A stretch of DNA of 64,000 nt from Immundisolibacter cernigliae (lineage in GTDB: Bacteria; Pseudomonadota; Gammaproteobacteria; Immundisolibacterales; Immundisolibacteraceae). The DNA is taken from NCBI RefSeq assembly GCF_001697225.1, contig NZ_CP014671.1, positions 682,001-746,000 of the forward strand, written 5' to 3'. A program made the position numbers and the translations under genes. Shown here piece by piece: positions 35,878 to 44,803 of the stretch (its first letter is position 1; each line of letters starts with the position of its first letter). The notes under the pieces are model-generated. The model had not been told where the DNA came from. It searched no databases and saw only the letters and a list, made by a program, of their open reading frames with translations.

Positions 35878-36788
35878 GCAAGAAATCGACGACCAATCTT
35901 CCTGTCATCGAGACCGATCGAATCGTCGTTTTTCAGGAGCAAACCATCCGCCGCACCTGGCATGCAGACCAATGGTGGTTCTCCGTCATCGACGTGGTGG
36001 GCGTGCTTTCCGAGAGCAGCAATGCCAACCGTTATTGGTCGGATCTCAAACGCAAGCTGGCCCAGGAAGCGGGTTCCGGCCAACCGTACGAAAAAATCGT
36101 ACGGTTGAAACTGACCGCGCCGGACGGCAAGCAGCGCGAAACCGACTGCGCCAATACCGAGACCCTGTTCCGCATCATCCAGTCCATTCCCTCGCCCAAG
36201 GCCGAGCCCTTCAAGCGCTGGCTGGCCCAGGTCGGCTATGAACGGGTCAAGGAGATCGAAGACCCGGAGCTCGCCAGCGCCCGGGCGCGCGAGCTCTATG
36301 AAGCCAAGGGCTACCCCAAGGACTGGATCGAGAAGCGCCTGCGCTCCATCACCGTGCGCGGCGCCCTCACCGACGAATGGAAGCAGCGCGGCGTCACCGA
36401 GGGCCGCGAATACTCCATCCTCACCGCCGAGATCGCCCGCGCCACCTTCGGCATCACCCCCGGCGACCACAAGAAGCTCAAGGGCCTGGAACAGGCCAAG
36501 GCCGCCAACCTGCGCGACCACATGACCGACCTGGAACTGATCTTCACCATGCTGGGCGAGGCCAGCACCACCGAGATCGCCAAGCGCAAGGACGCCCAGG
36601 GTTTCCAGCAGAACAAGACCGCCGCCAAGGTGGGTGGCGCTGTGGCCGGCAACGCACGCAAGGAACTGGAGGCGAAGTCCGGCAAACCCGTCGTCAGCCG
36701 CGAAAACTATCTGGCGCAGCCGGACTCGGATGCCGCCGAAACGCCCGGTCTTACGCCGCCCAGGAAGAAACCGAGGAACAAGCAATGA
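35874..36788 (+). CDS. Bro-N domain protein (phage antirepressor-like)
   Basis: A 304-residue protein. Residues about 15-110 match the Bro-N domain (VVFQEQTIRRTWHADQWWFSVIDV), found in phage antirepressors and baculovirus BRO proteins and often DNA binding. The middle (about 115-240) is helical with conserved GYPKDWIEKRLRSI and RGALTDEWKQRG; the tail is basic. It is embedded by 4-base overlaps between hsdM and the rhuM-like gene, so it is co-expressed with the restriction system. Its role there is unknown; regulation of the operon is a reasonable guess. Confidence 0.82.
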   Translation: MSKKSTTNLPVIETDRIVVFQEQTIRRTWHADQWWFSVIDVVGVLSESSNANRYWSDLKRKLAQEAGSGQPYEKIVRLKLTAPDGKQRETDCANTETLFRIIQSIPSPKAEPFKRWLAQVGYERVKEIEDPELASARARELYEAKGYPKDWIEKRLRSITVRGALTDEWKQRGVTEGREYSILTAEIARATFGITPGDHKKLKGLEQAKAANLRDHMTDLELIFTMLGEASTTEIAKRKDAQGFQQNKTAAKVGGAVAGNARKELEAKSGKPVVSRENYLAQPDSDAAETPGLTPPRKKPRNKQ

Positions 36789-37806
36789 GCGGCGGCGAAC
36801 TGATCCTCTACACGGCCGAGGACGGTAGCGCCGCGATCCAGTTGCGTGCCGAGGGCGGCACGGTCTGGCTGACACAAGCCGAGATCGCCACCCTGTTCGA
36901 CACCACGCCGCAGAACATCACCCAGCACACCAAGGCCATCTATGCCGAGGGCGAGCTGAGCGAGGGGGCAACCTGTAAGGAACTCTTACAAGTTCGCCAG
37001 GAGGGTGGCCGGGCGGTCAATCGCAGCCTCAAGCACTACAACCTGGACATGATCCTGGCCGTCGGCTACCGGGTGCGCTCCCCGCGCGGCACCCAGTTCC
37101 GCCAGTGGGCCACCGCCCACCTGCGCGAGTACCTGGTCAAGGGCTTCGTGCTGGACGACACGAGGCTCAAGGAGCCCGGCGGCTGGGACTACTTCGACGA
37201 ACTGCTGGCGCGCATCCGCGACATCCGCGCCTCGGAAAAGCGCTTCTACCAGAAGATCCGCGACATCTACGCCACCGCCGTGGACTACGACAACAAGTCC
37301 GAGGCCGCCCAGTTGTTCTTCAAGAAGGTGCAGAACAAGATGCTGTGGGCCGTCACCGGCCACACCGCGCCCGAACTCATCGCCGGCCGCGCCGACCCGC
37401 CCTGCCCAACATGGGCCTGACCACCTGGGCCGGCGGCCGTGTGCGCAAGCAGGACGTCACCATCGCCAAGAACTATCTGAGCCGCGAGGAGATCGAGGCG
37501 CTGGACCGCATCGTGGTCATGTACCTCGACTACGCCGAGGACCAGGCCCAGCGCCGCCGTACCCTGAGCATGCGCGACTGGGAAGACAAGCTCGACGCCT
37601 TCCTGCAGTTCAATGAACGCGAAGTCCTGACCCACGCCGGCAAGCTGCGCAGTGAGGTGGCGGAGAAGCTGGCCCTGGAGCGCTACGAGAGCTTTGACGC
37701 CGGCCAGCGCGAGGCGGCGAGGTTGGCAGCGGATGCCGAGGACATGGCGGCGTTGGAGAACGCCGAGCGGCAACTGGAACGCAAAGGGCGGGGGAAGAAG
37801 AAATGA
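36785..37806 (+). pseudogene. RhuM family protein, frameshifted as written
   Basis: It starts with ATGA overlap and reads MSGGELILYTAEDG, then VWLTQAEIATLFDTTPQNI, a helix-turn-helix-like RhuM start. At the CCCG at 37396-37399 the frame breaks. After it, PNMGLTTWAGGRVRKQDVTIAK and FLQFNEREVLTHAGKL continue the family in the next frame to the stop at 37806. One added base gives 340 residues, ELIAGRADP-x-LPNMGLT, as in homologues. RhuM proteins are frequent in type I restriction operons; their function is not established. Probably a sequencing error. Confidence 0.8.
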
Positions 37807-38966
37807 CGGACCTATCGCGCCTGCAAGAGTTTCGATTGGGGGATGCCTGCGAAATCGCAGTTGGTCGTGATCTCGTCGAGGATCGCTTTTCAGTTACAAA
37901 AACTGGCACGCATGTTTACCCTGTATTTTCCAATTCGGTAGAGAACTATGGGCTCTATGGCTTCTACGATTTTCCTGAATATGAACGCAAAGCAGTTACG
38001 ATAGTTGGACGAGGCGCTGGGCTTGGAACAGCATTCATCCGCGATGCTGGATTTGGGGCGATTGGACGCCTTCTGGTGCTATTCCCCAATGAGAACGTCG
38101 ATCCTGACTATCTCGCGGAGTACATAAACGACAAGATCGAATTTCATGTTGAGAGTAGTGGAATCCCTCAGCTCACAGGGCAGCAATGCGCAGGGTACAA
38201 GATACTTCTCCCCAGTATTCCTGAGCAGAGATTAATCGCCTCAGCGCTGACAAGCTGGAACACCGCCATCCAGAAAACCGAGCAACTGATCGCGGCGAAG
38301 GAGCGGCACTACAGCCACGAACTGTCGCGCCTAATCAGCCGGGGCCAGCACCCGCACGCCCACGTCGGCACCTTTGCCGAGGAGGTCTCCGCCCGTAATC
38401 GCGGTGGCAAGTGGCGAACCGTTTCGCTCTCCGACGTCACCACCGTGTGGAAGGGTCAGCAACTCAACAAGGACGCGATGGTCGAGGATGGCGCCTACTA
38501 CGCACTCAATGGCGGCATCAAGCCATCTGGCCGCACCACAGCATGGAACTGCGAGACTGACACCATCACGGTCAGCGAGGGCGGCAACTCGTGCGGCTTC
38601 GTGTCCTATAACCGCGAGCGATTCTGGTGCGGCGGACACTGCTACGCCCTTACGAAGCTTGCGAAAGACGTTGATGCGCATTACCTGTTTCACTACCTGA
38701 AGGGCAAGCAAGCTCGGGTAATGGCGCTGCGCGTTGGGTCTGGACTGCCGAACATCCAGAAATCGGACCTCGAAGCCTTCCCGGTCGTGCTACCCGACCT
38801 GGTCACCCAAACCGCCATCGCCCGCTACCTCAACGCCCTGCGCGAGGAGATCGACCTGCTCGGCCAGTCTGTGGTGGCACTCAAGACCCAGAAGCGCGGC
38901 CTGATGCAGAAGCTGCTCACTGGCCAGTGGCGGCTTCCCGCTCAGGAAAAGGCTGTTTCGGCATGA
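37803..38966 (+). CDS. hsdS: Type I restriction-modification specificity subunit, two TRDs
   Basis: A 387-residue specificity subunit that chooses the two halves of the recognition site. TRD1 spans about residues 8-145, a helical arm follows (IPEQRLIASALTSWNTAIQKTEQL), then TRD2 (about 200-345) and a second arm (TQTAIARYLNALREEIDLL, then TQKRGLMQKLLTGQW). The TRD1 coding part is poorer in G+C than the neighbours: 37861-37980 counts 52 G+C of 120. That suggests a domain exchanged from another genome. ATGA overlaps on both sides. Confidence 0.93.
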   Translation: MTDLSRLQEFRLGDACEIAVGRDLVEDRFSVTKTGTHVYPVFSNSVENYGLYGFYDFPEYERKAVTIVGRGAGLGTAFIRDAGFGAIGRLLVLFPNENVDPDYLAEYINDKIEFHVESSGIPQLTGQQCAGYKILLPSIPEQRLIASALTSWNTAIQKTEQLIAAKERHYSHELSRLISRGQHPHAHVGTFAEEVSARNRGGKWRTVSLSDVTTVWKGQQLNKDAMVEDGAYYALNGGIKPSGRTTAWNCETDTITVSEGGNSCGFVSYNRERFWCGGHCYALTKLAKDVDAHYLFHYLKGKQARVMALRVGSGLPNIQKSDLEAFPVVLPDLVTQTAIARYLNALREEIDLLGQSVVALKTQKRGLMQKLLTGQWRLPAQEKAVSA

Positions 38967-39625
38967 CGCAATGTGCCTACGTTTTTCTCGACGAGGGCGG
39001 GAACTTCGATTTCAGCCCCACCGGCACGCGCTACTTCGTGATGAGCAGCGTGGCCATGCGTCGCCCGTTTCCGGCCCATGGTCCACTCGATGACTACAAG
39101 CATGACTGTCTGGAGTACGGGTTGGATACCGAGTATTTCCACTGCGCCGACGACAACACCCATGTGCGGCGCAAGGTGTTCGAGCTGATCGCCGGGCATC
39201 TGGGCTCACTGCGCATCGACAGCCTGATCGTGGAAAAGGCGAAGACTGGCCCGGCGCTGCGGGCCGATGAAGCCTTCTATCCGAAGATGCTCGGCTACCT
39301 GCTGCGCTATGTGGTCGAGCGTGAGGTGGTCAATGGGGTCGAGGAGCTGATCGTCATCACCGACACCATCCCGGTGCAGAAGAAGCGCAAAGCGGTGGAG
39401 AAAGCCATCAAGTCGGTTCTGGCAGCCATGCTGCCGGCGGGAATGCGCTACCGCATTTTGCATCACGCCTCGCGCTCCCATTACGGGTTGCAGGTAGCGG
39501 ATTACTGCAACTGGGCGGTGTTCCGGAAATGGCAACGCGGGGAGACGGAGTTCTACGACCAGATCAAACCGGCCTTGCGCAGCGAGTTCGACATCTTCAG
39601 GACGGGGGTGACTTATTACTACTAA
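38963..39625 (+). CDS. DUF3800 domain protein
   Basis: A 220-residue protein. The N-terminus YVFLDEGGNFDF matches the Asp/Glu-Gly start of DUF3800, a family with an RNase H-like fold and conserved acidic residues (also LIVITDTIPVQKKRK in the middle and YGLQVADYCNWAVFRKW near the C-terminus). Family members are common next to restriction and other defence genes, but no activity is proven. Co-translated with hsdS by a 4-base overlap. Last gene before the structured spacer. Confidence 0.8.
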   Translation: MTQCAYVFLDEGGNFDFSPTGTRYFVMSSVAMRRPFPAHGPLDDYKHDCLEYGLDTEYFHCADDNTHVRRKVFELIAGHLGSLRIDSLIVEKAKTGPALRADEAFYPKMLGYLLRYVVEREVVNGVEELIVITDTIPVQKKRKAVEKAIKSVLAAMLPAGMRYRILHHASRSHYGLQVADYCNWAVFRKWQRGETEFYDQIKPALRSEFDIFRTGVTYYY

Positions 39626-39643
39626 GCCCCTGAAAAAAATGAC

Positions 39644-39696
39644 CCCCCCGACTACTCCTTGCGGAGAGAGCCCCTTGGGCTCTTGTCATCGGGGGG
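39644..39696 (+). repeat. Nested hairpin in the spacer before hsdR
   Basis: Outer arms CCCCCCGA (39644-39651) and TCGGGGGG (39689-39696) enclose an inner hairpin AGAGCCC (39667-39673) and GGGCTCT (39677-39683). It fills most of the 95-base gap between the DUF3800 gene and hsdR. There is only TT after the inner stem, so it is a weak terminator; it could attenuate or be a processing site that lowers HsdR relative to the methyltransferase. Confidence 0.65.
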
Positions 39697-39720
39697 AACC
39701 TTTGACAGCGAGTGTAGCCG

Positions 39721-42700
39721 ATGAGTACCCCTGACGCCAGCCAAAGTTCGGAGCGCAGTTTCCGCTTCGACGAAAAATACCTGTCCCAGATCCCGGCCCT
39801 GCAGGTGCTGGTCAACCTGGGCTATCAATATCTGACGCCCGCCGAGGCGCTGGCCGCGCGCGGCGGCAAGGCCGGCAACGTGCTGCTGGAAGAGATCCTG
39901 CGCGAGCAACTGAAGAAGCTGAACCGCATCCAGCACAAGGGCGGCAGCTACCTGTTCAGCGAGGAGAACATCCAGAGTGCCATCCAGCGCCTGAAGAACG
40001 TCAAGTACGACGGCCTGCTCAGGACCAACGAGGCGGTGTACGACCTGCTGACGTTGGGCCTGGCGCTGGAGCAGTCCGTCGAGGGCGACCTGAAGAGCTT
40101 CACGCTGAACTACGTGGACTGGCGCAACCCGGCCAACAACGTCTATCACGTGGCCGCCGAGTTTGCGGTGGAGCGCACCCGCAGCGTCGAGACTTGCCGG
40201 CCGGACGTGGTGCTATTCGTCAACGGCATCCCCTTCGCGGTGATCGAATGCAAGTCGCCCAGGGTCGAGGTGGATCAGGCCATCTCGCAGACCATCCGCA
40301 ACCAGCGCGACGAATACATCCCGCGCCTGTTCACGTACACGCAGATGGTGCTGGCGCTCAACAAGAACGAGGCCCGCTACGCCACCACCGGCACCCCAGC
40401 CAAGTTCTGGTCGAAGTGGAAGGAGGACGTGGCGGACGCCGATCTCGCGCCACTGCTGGAGCGCCCGTTGCCGGAGTCGGTCAAGGCCTCGCTGTTTGAT
40501 CTGGCCTTTGCCGAGCTGGGCGTGCGCGAGGAGATTGCGCCCTACCTGGTCGGCCGGCAGGTGACCGAGCAGGACCGCACGCTTTACGCCCTGTGCCGCC
40601 CTGAGCGCCTGCTGGAGATGGCCTGGGCCTTTACCGTGTTCGACGGCGGCGTGCGCAAGATCGCGCGCTATCAGCAGGTGTTTGCCATTCAGGAGGTGCT
40701 GCAGCGGGTCAGGCAAATTGAACCGGCCCTCTCCCCCGGCCCCTCTCCCGCAAGCGGGCGAGGGGAGTTTCGCCGCCGCGGCGGCATCGTCTGGCACACC
40801 CAGGGCTCGGGCAAGTCGCTGACCATGGTGATGCTGGCGCGCGCACTGGCGCTGGAGCCGGCCATCCGCAATCCGCGCATCGTGCTGGTGACCGACCGGG
40901 TGGATCTGGACAAGCAGCTCGGCAACACCTTCGCCGCCTGCGGCCTTGCACCCGACCGGGCCGAGAGCGGCCGCCATCTGGTCGAACTGGTGTCCGACGG
41001 CAAGGCGCACATCGTCACCACCCTGGTGCACAAGTTCGACAAGGCGCTGGCCTACAAAAAGTTCAGCGATGCCTCGCCCGACATCTTCGTGCTGGTGGAC
41101 GAGACCCAGCGCACCCAGCTGGGCGGCTATTCGGCGCGCATGCGGCAGATGTTCCCCAATGCCTGCTACATCGGCTTCACCGGCACACCGCTGCTGACCC
41201 GCGAGAAGAGCGACGTGGCCAAGTTCGGCGGCGTGATCCACACCTATGCCATCGACCAGGCGGTGGCCGACGGCGCCATCGTGCCGCTGCTCTACGAAGG
41301 GCGCATGGTGGAGCTGGAGCAGAACCAGGCGGCGATCGACATCTGGTTCGAACGCCACACCCAGGGGCTGACCGACCAGCAGAAAACTGATCTCAAAAAG
41401 AAATACGCCCGCGCCGAAATGCTGAACAAGGCCGAGCAGGTGATCTACATGCGCGCCTTCGACATCAGCGAGCACTACCGCCAGAACTGGCAGGGCACCG
41501 GCTTCAAGGCGCAGCTGGTGGCGCCCAACAAGGCGGCGGCGCTGCGCTACAAAGCGTTTCTGGACGAGCTGGGCGCGGTCAGCAGCGAGGTGATCATCTC
41601 GCCACCCGACGAGCGCGAAGGCTTCGACGAGATCGACGCCGAGGAGTCCACCGACGCGGTGGTGGCCTTCTGGCAGCGCATGATGAAGCGCTACGGCTCG
41701 GAGGAGGACTACAACAAGCAGATCGTCAACGCCTTCAAGTTCGGCGACGAGCCGGAAATCCTGATCGTGGTGGACAAGCTGCTGACCGGCTTCGATGCAC
41801 CGCGCAACACGGTGCTCTACCTGACCCGGCGGCTCAAGGATCATTCCCTGTTGCAGGCCATTGCCCGGGTGAACCGCCTGTACGAGGACGAGTCCGGCAG
41901 CAAGACGAAGGACTTCGGCTATGTCATCGACTACGTGGGTGTGTTGGGCGAGCTGGACCAGGCGCTGACCACCTACAGCGCGCTGGAAGGCTTCGATGCG
42001 GACGACCTCAAGGGCGCGCTGGCCTCGATCCAGGATGAGGTAAAGCAACTCCCGCAGCGCCACGCGGAGCTGTGGGACCTGTTCAAGACGGTGAAGAACC
42101 GTCAGGACGAAGAGTCCTTCGAACAACTGCTGGCCGATGAGAAGCTGCGCGCCGATTTTTACGAGCGGCTGTCGGCCTACGCCAAGACCTTAGGGATTGC
42201 GCTGTCCAGCGAACGTTTCATCACCGACACACCCGAGCAGAAGCTGCGCGCCTACAAGAACGACCTCAAGCGCTTCGTCAATCTGAAGGCAGCCGTGAAG
42301 CTGCGCTATGCCGAGTCAGTGGACTACCGCGACTTCGAGCCGCGCATCCAGAAGCTGCTGGACACGCACATCTCGGCCTCCGAGGTGGTGCAGCTGAACG
42401 CGCCGGTGAACATCTTCGACGAGGCCGCATTCCAGAAGGTGGTCGAGGAGCAGGGTGCGGGCAGCGACAAGAACCTTGGAGCCAAGGCCGACATGATCGC
42501 CCACGCCACCAGGCGCACCATCCACGAACGGCTGGAGCAGGACCCGGCCTTCTACGAGAAGTTCTCCAAACTGATCCAGCAGGCCATCGACGACTACCGC
42601 GCCCGGCGCCTGTCCGATCTGGAGTACCTGCAGCGGGTCACCGAGATCAAGGACGCCGTGGTCTCGCGCAAGGGCGATGACCTGCCGCCGGCACTGAACG

Positions 42701-43005
42701 GCGATGCCGACGCGGCCGCCGTCTATGGCCTGCTGCGCCCCTTCGTGGCGAACCACCTCAGCGACGCCGAGCAGGCTCAGAACACCGCCGCCGAAGCAGC
42801 GATGGCGGTGTGGGACATCTTCCGCCGCAACCGCAAGGTGGGTTATTGGGATGACCTCGATGCCCAGCGCCGGACCATGAACGCGATCGACGACTACCTC
42901 TACGACGAGGTCAAGGGCGCACGCGGCATCGCGCTCTCGACCGAAGAGATGGACGAGATCATCGAGAAAACCATGCAGCTCGCCCGCCACCGGATGGCGA
43001 GGTGA
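39721..43005 (+). CDS. hsdR: Type I restriction enzyme motor and nuclease subunit
   Basis: A 1094-residue restriction subunit. The PD-(D/E)xK nuclease core is RPDVVLFVNGIPFAVIECK near residues 160-178. Helicase motifs follow: Walker A WHTQGSGKSLT near 361, DETQRTQLGGYSARM (motif II), YIGFTGTPLL (motif III), and LLQAIARVNRLY (motif VI). The C-terminal third is helical and binds the methyltransferase. Just before Walker A, at about residues 336-352, the peptide LSPGPSPASGRGEF is encoded by an inserted palindromic repeat, in frame. The gene appears intact. Confidence 0.95.
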   Translation: MSTPDASQSSERSFRFDEKYLSQIPALQVLVNLGYQYLTPAEALAARGGKAGNVLLEEILREQLKKLNRIQHKGGSYLFSEENIQSAIQRLKNVKYDGLLRTNEAVYDLLTLGLALEQSVEGDLKSFTLNYVDWRNPANNVYHVAAEFAVERTRSVETCRPDVVLFVNGIPFAVIECKSPRVEVDQAISQTIRNQRDEYIPRLFTYTQMVLALNKNEARYATTGTPAKFWSKWKEDVADADLAPLLERPLPESVKASLFDLAFAELGVREEIAPYLVGRQVTEQDRTLYALCRPERLLEMAWAFTVFDGGVRKIARYQQVFAIQEVLQRVRQIEPALSPGPSPASGRGEFRRRGGIVWHTQGSGKSLTMVMLARALALEPAIRNPRIVLVTDRVDLDKQLGNTFAACGLAPDRAESGRHLVELVSDGKAHIVTTLVHKFDKALAYKKFSDASPDIFVLVDETQRTQLGGYSARMRQMFPNACYIGFTGTPLLTREKSDVAKFGGVIHTYAIDQAVADGAIVPLLYEGRMVELEQNQAAIDIWFERHTQGLTDQQKTDLKKKYARAEMLNKAEQVIYMRAFDISEHYRQNWQGTGFKAQLVAPNKAAALRYKAFLDELGAVSSEVIISPPDEREGFDEIDAEESTDAVVAFWQRMMKRYGSEEDYNKQIVNAFKFGDEPEILIVVDKLLTGFDAPRNTVLYLTRRLKDHSLLQAIARVNRLYEDESGSKTKDFGYVIDYVGVLGELDQALTTYSALEGFDADDLKGALASIQDEVKQLPQRHAELWDLFKTVKNRQDEESFEQLLADEKLRADFYERLSAYAKTLGIALSSERFITDTPEQKLRAYKNDLKRFVNLKAAVKLRYAESVDYRDFEPRIQKLLDTHISASEVVQLNAPVNIFDEAAFQKVVEEQGAGSDKNLGAKADMIAHATRRTIHERLEQDPAFYEKFSKLIQQAIDDYRARRLSDLEYLQRVTEIKDAVVSRKGDDLPPALNGDADAAAVYGLLRPFVANHLSDAEQAQNTAAEAAMAVWDIFRRNRKVGYWDDLDAQRRTMNAIDDYLYDEVKGARGIALSTEEMDEIIEKTMQLARHRMAR
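40727..40767 (+). repeat. REP-like palindromic element inserted in frame in hsdR
   Basis: The stretch is C/T-rich, then forms a hairpin: CCCCTCTCCCGC (40740-40751) against GCGGGCGAGGGG (40754-40765), one mismatch, two-base loop. Repeats of this type, which encode LSPxPSPAxGRGE when read in this frame, are scattered between genes in many proteobacteria (from memory). This is the only copy I see in the window. Confidence 0.8.
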
Positions 43006-43796
43006 AGACGATGACCGGAACGCTGACCTACGGCGCCGACACCATCCGCTACGAAGTGCGCTTTCTGGCATCGAGGCGAACCCTGGCTATCGAGGTCCAC
43101 CCTAACAGCCGCGTGTTGGTACGCGCGCCGGTCGATTGCCCCGAGGCACTGATTACTGAGCGGGTGCAGAAACGGGCCGCATGGATCAGCCGGCAACTGG
43201 CCGAGTTCGGGCGCTACCGGCCCCGCACGCCGGCAAGGCAGTACGTCAACGGGGAATCGCATCTCTATCTCGGCCGGCAGTACCGACTAAAGCTGATCTC
43301 GGGGGAGGCAGCCAGCGTGACAAAATCGCAGGGAGCGATTCTGGACGCACGAAGTGCGCCGGCAGGGGGCGCGCCAGGGATGGCGCGCATCAAACTCACG
43401 CGCGGCCAGCTTCTGGTCATGCTGCGCGGCGAGTCGGGGGCTGAGCGCGGCCCGGATCAAGTCAGGGCACTCCTGCATCGCTGGTATCTCGACCGCGCAC
43501 GCGCCGTATTCACCGAAGTGCTGGACGCCAGCCTGCTCCACTTCAAGAACGTCGAGCAGCCGCGCCTGATCGTGCGCGCCATGCAATCCCGCTGGGGCAG
43601 TCTGTCGCGTGCTGGTTCCATGACGTTGAACGTCAACCTGGTGCGCGCGCCCCGGCCGTGCATCGAGTATGTGGTGATCCACGAGCTTTGCCACACCAAA
43701 CACCGCGACCACGATGCACGCTTTTTCAAGCTGCTCGGGCAAGTGATGCCCGATTGGGAACAGCGCAAGCAGCGGCTGGAAGCGGCGCTGCTGTGA
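43002..43796 (+). CDS. YgjP-like (DUF45) zinc metallopeptidase
   Basis: A 264-residue protein. The zinc motif HELCHTKHRDHDARFF (HExxH with a later His/Asp) near residue 227 matches the YgjP/DUF45 family of M48-like peptidases. The conserved SRWGSLSRAGSMTLN stretch lies before it. The GTG at 43002 overlaps the hsdR stop (GTGA), with an ATG at 43011 as the alternative. Such genes often follow hsdR. The substrate is unknown. Confidence 0.88.
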   Translation: MKTMTGTLTYGADTIRYEVRFLASRRTLAIEVHPNSRVLVRAPVDCPEALITERVQKRAAWISRQLAEFGRYRPRTPARQYVNGESHLYLGRQYRLKLISGEAASVTKSQGAILDARSAPAGGAPGMARIKLTRGQLLVMLRGESGAERGPDQVRALLHRWYLDRARAVFTEVLDASLLHFKNVEQPRLIVRAMQSRWGSLSRAGSMTLNVNLVRAPRPCIEYVVIHELCHTKHRDHDARFFKLLGQVMPDWEQRKQRLEAALL

Positions 43797-43888
43797 GGGG
43801 CATCAGGAGGCGGACGGTCAGGCTTCGCCGGCCGGGACCCGGCGTGTCGCAGCGGACTGCGCCCAAGGCAAACGCACCTCGGCCACCA

Positions 43889-44803
43889 TCACGAACCGTC
43901 CGCCGGGCGCATCAGCAGGCGCAGCGTGAGTGGCGGCAGCACCACCGGCTCGACCGGTTTCTGCAACCGGTAACCCTGTTTGGCGAACTCGGCCTCGATG
44001 TCGCCCTCGGCAAGCAGGTCGGGAATCGCCTCGTTGAACAGGTCCACCAGCCCGCGCTGCGTTTCCAGCGCCACGAATCCCACGTTCACCTGCAGCGGGT
44101 GCCGGTAGCCGCTGTCCTGCAGCGCGCTGTCGGGGTGTGCCAGTCGGTAGGCATCGAACTGCGGCCCTTCCACCAGCGCCGCATCGCCAGCGCCTTTCTC
44201 GAGCGCCGCCAGCACGCCGGCCTGCAGCATCGGCACATGCACCACGCCTGGGCGCAGCACGCCGCCGCCGTGGGCGAGCAGCAGGTTATCCGCCAGGCTG
44301 TTCTGCTCGGCCAATAGCCGCAGGCCGCGCAGCTCATCCAGGCTGCTCACGGCGCGCTTGCCCGCACCCAGCACGATTCGAAAATCGACCGAACGGTACG
44401 GCGCCGTGTGGATGGGCGTGCCAAGCGTCACGAAGCGGCGAGTGCCGTCCGGCAGCACCAGTGGGTACTTGTCCGTCAGTGGCACGCGCAGGCCGTCGCT
44501 GACCAGCGGATAGCCGCCCGCCAGCTGACACACGCCGGCAGACAGCAGACCGTTGACCTGCGCTGCCGGGGATGCGTCGGCGTCGTCCTCGACCTCGTAC
44601 CAGACGATTTCCAGCGGGCGGCCGAGCCAGTCCGCCACCTGCCGGGCGACGGCAAGATCGATCCCGCCGCGCGCTTCGGATGACAGCGGCGGCGATCCGC
44701 TTTCGAGGCACACCTTCAGGCCCTGGCCCATGCCAAAGGCCGGCCCGGCAAACAAGGCCGCCGCGCAGGCGGGGCCGCGCAGCCAATTCCGTTTGTCGAT
44801 CAT
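43889..44803 (-). CDS. XoxJ-like periplasmic binding protein
   Basis: A 304-residue protein with a probable signal peptide (WLRGPACAAALFAGPAFGMG) and the fold of family 3 extracellular solute-binding proteins, for example LKVCLESGSPPLSS at the mature start. In methanol-dehydrogenase operons such a gene is called xoxJ or mxaJ, and its product is thought to help activate or serve the PQQ enzyme. Here it is third in the operon, its ATG overlapping the cytochrome stop by 4 bases. An amino-acid binding role is less likely because no permease genes accompany it. Confidence 0.78.
   Translation of the reverse strand: MIDKRNWLRGPACAAALFAGPAFGMGQGLKVCLESGSPPLSSEARGGIDLAVARQVADWLGRPLEIVWYEVEDDADASPAAQVNGLLSAGVCQLAGGYPLVSDGLRVPLTDKYPLVLPDGTRRFVTLGTPIHTAPYRSVDFRIVLGAGKRAVSSLDELRGLRLLAEQNSLADNLLLAHGGGVLRPGVVHVPMLQAGVLAALEKGAGDAALVEGPQFDAYRLAHPDSALQDSGYRHPLQVNVGFVALETQRGLVDLFNEAIPDLLAEGDIEAEFAKQGYRLQKPVEPVVLPPLTLRLLMRPADGS

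Noticed and set aside
40213-42126. A 637-codon minus-strand frame across hsdR
   Set aside because: Shadow of hsdR; includes the repeat by chance.
43797-43888. Matching attachment repeat on the right side of the hsd island
   Set aside because: I compared this gap with 33278-33740 by eye and saw no shared direct repeat, so no defined island ends can be claimed.
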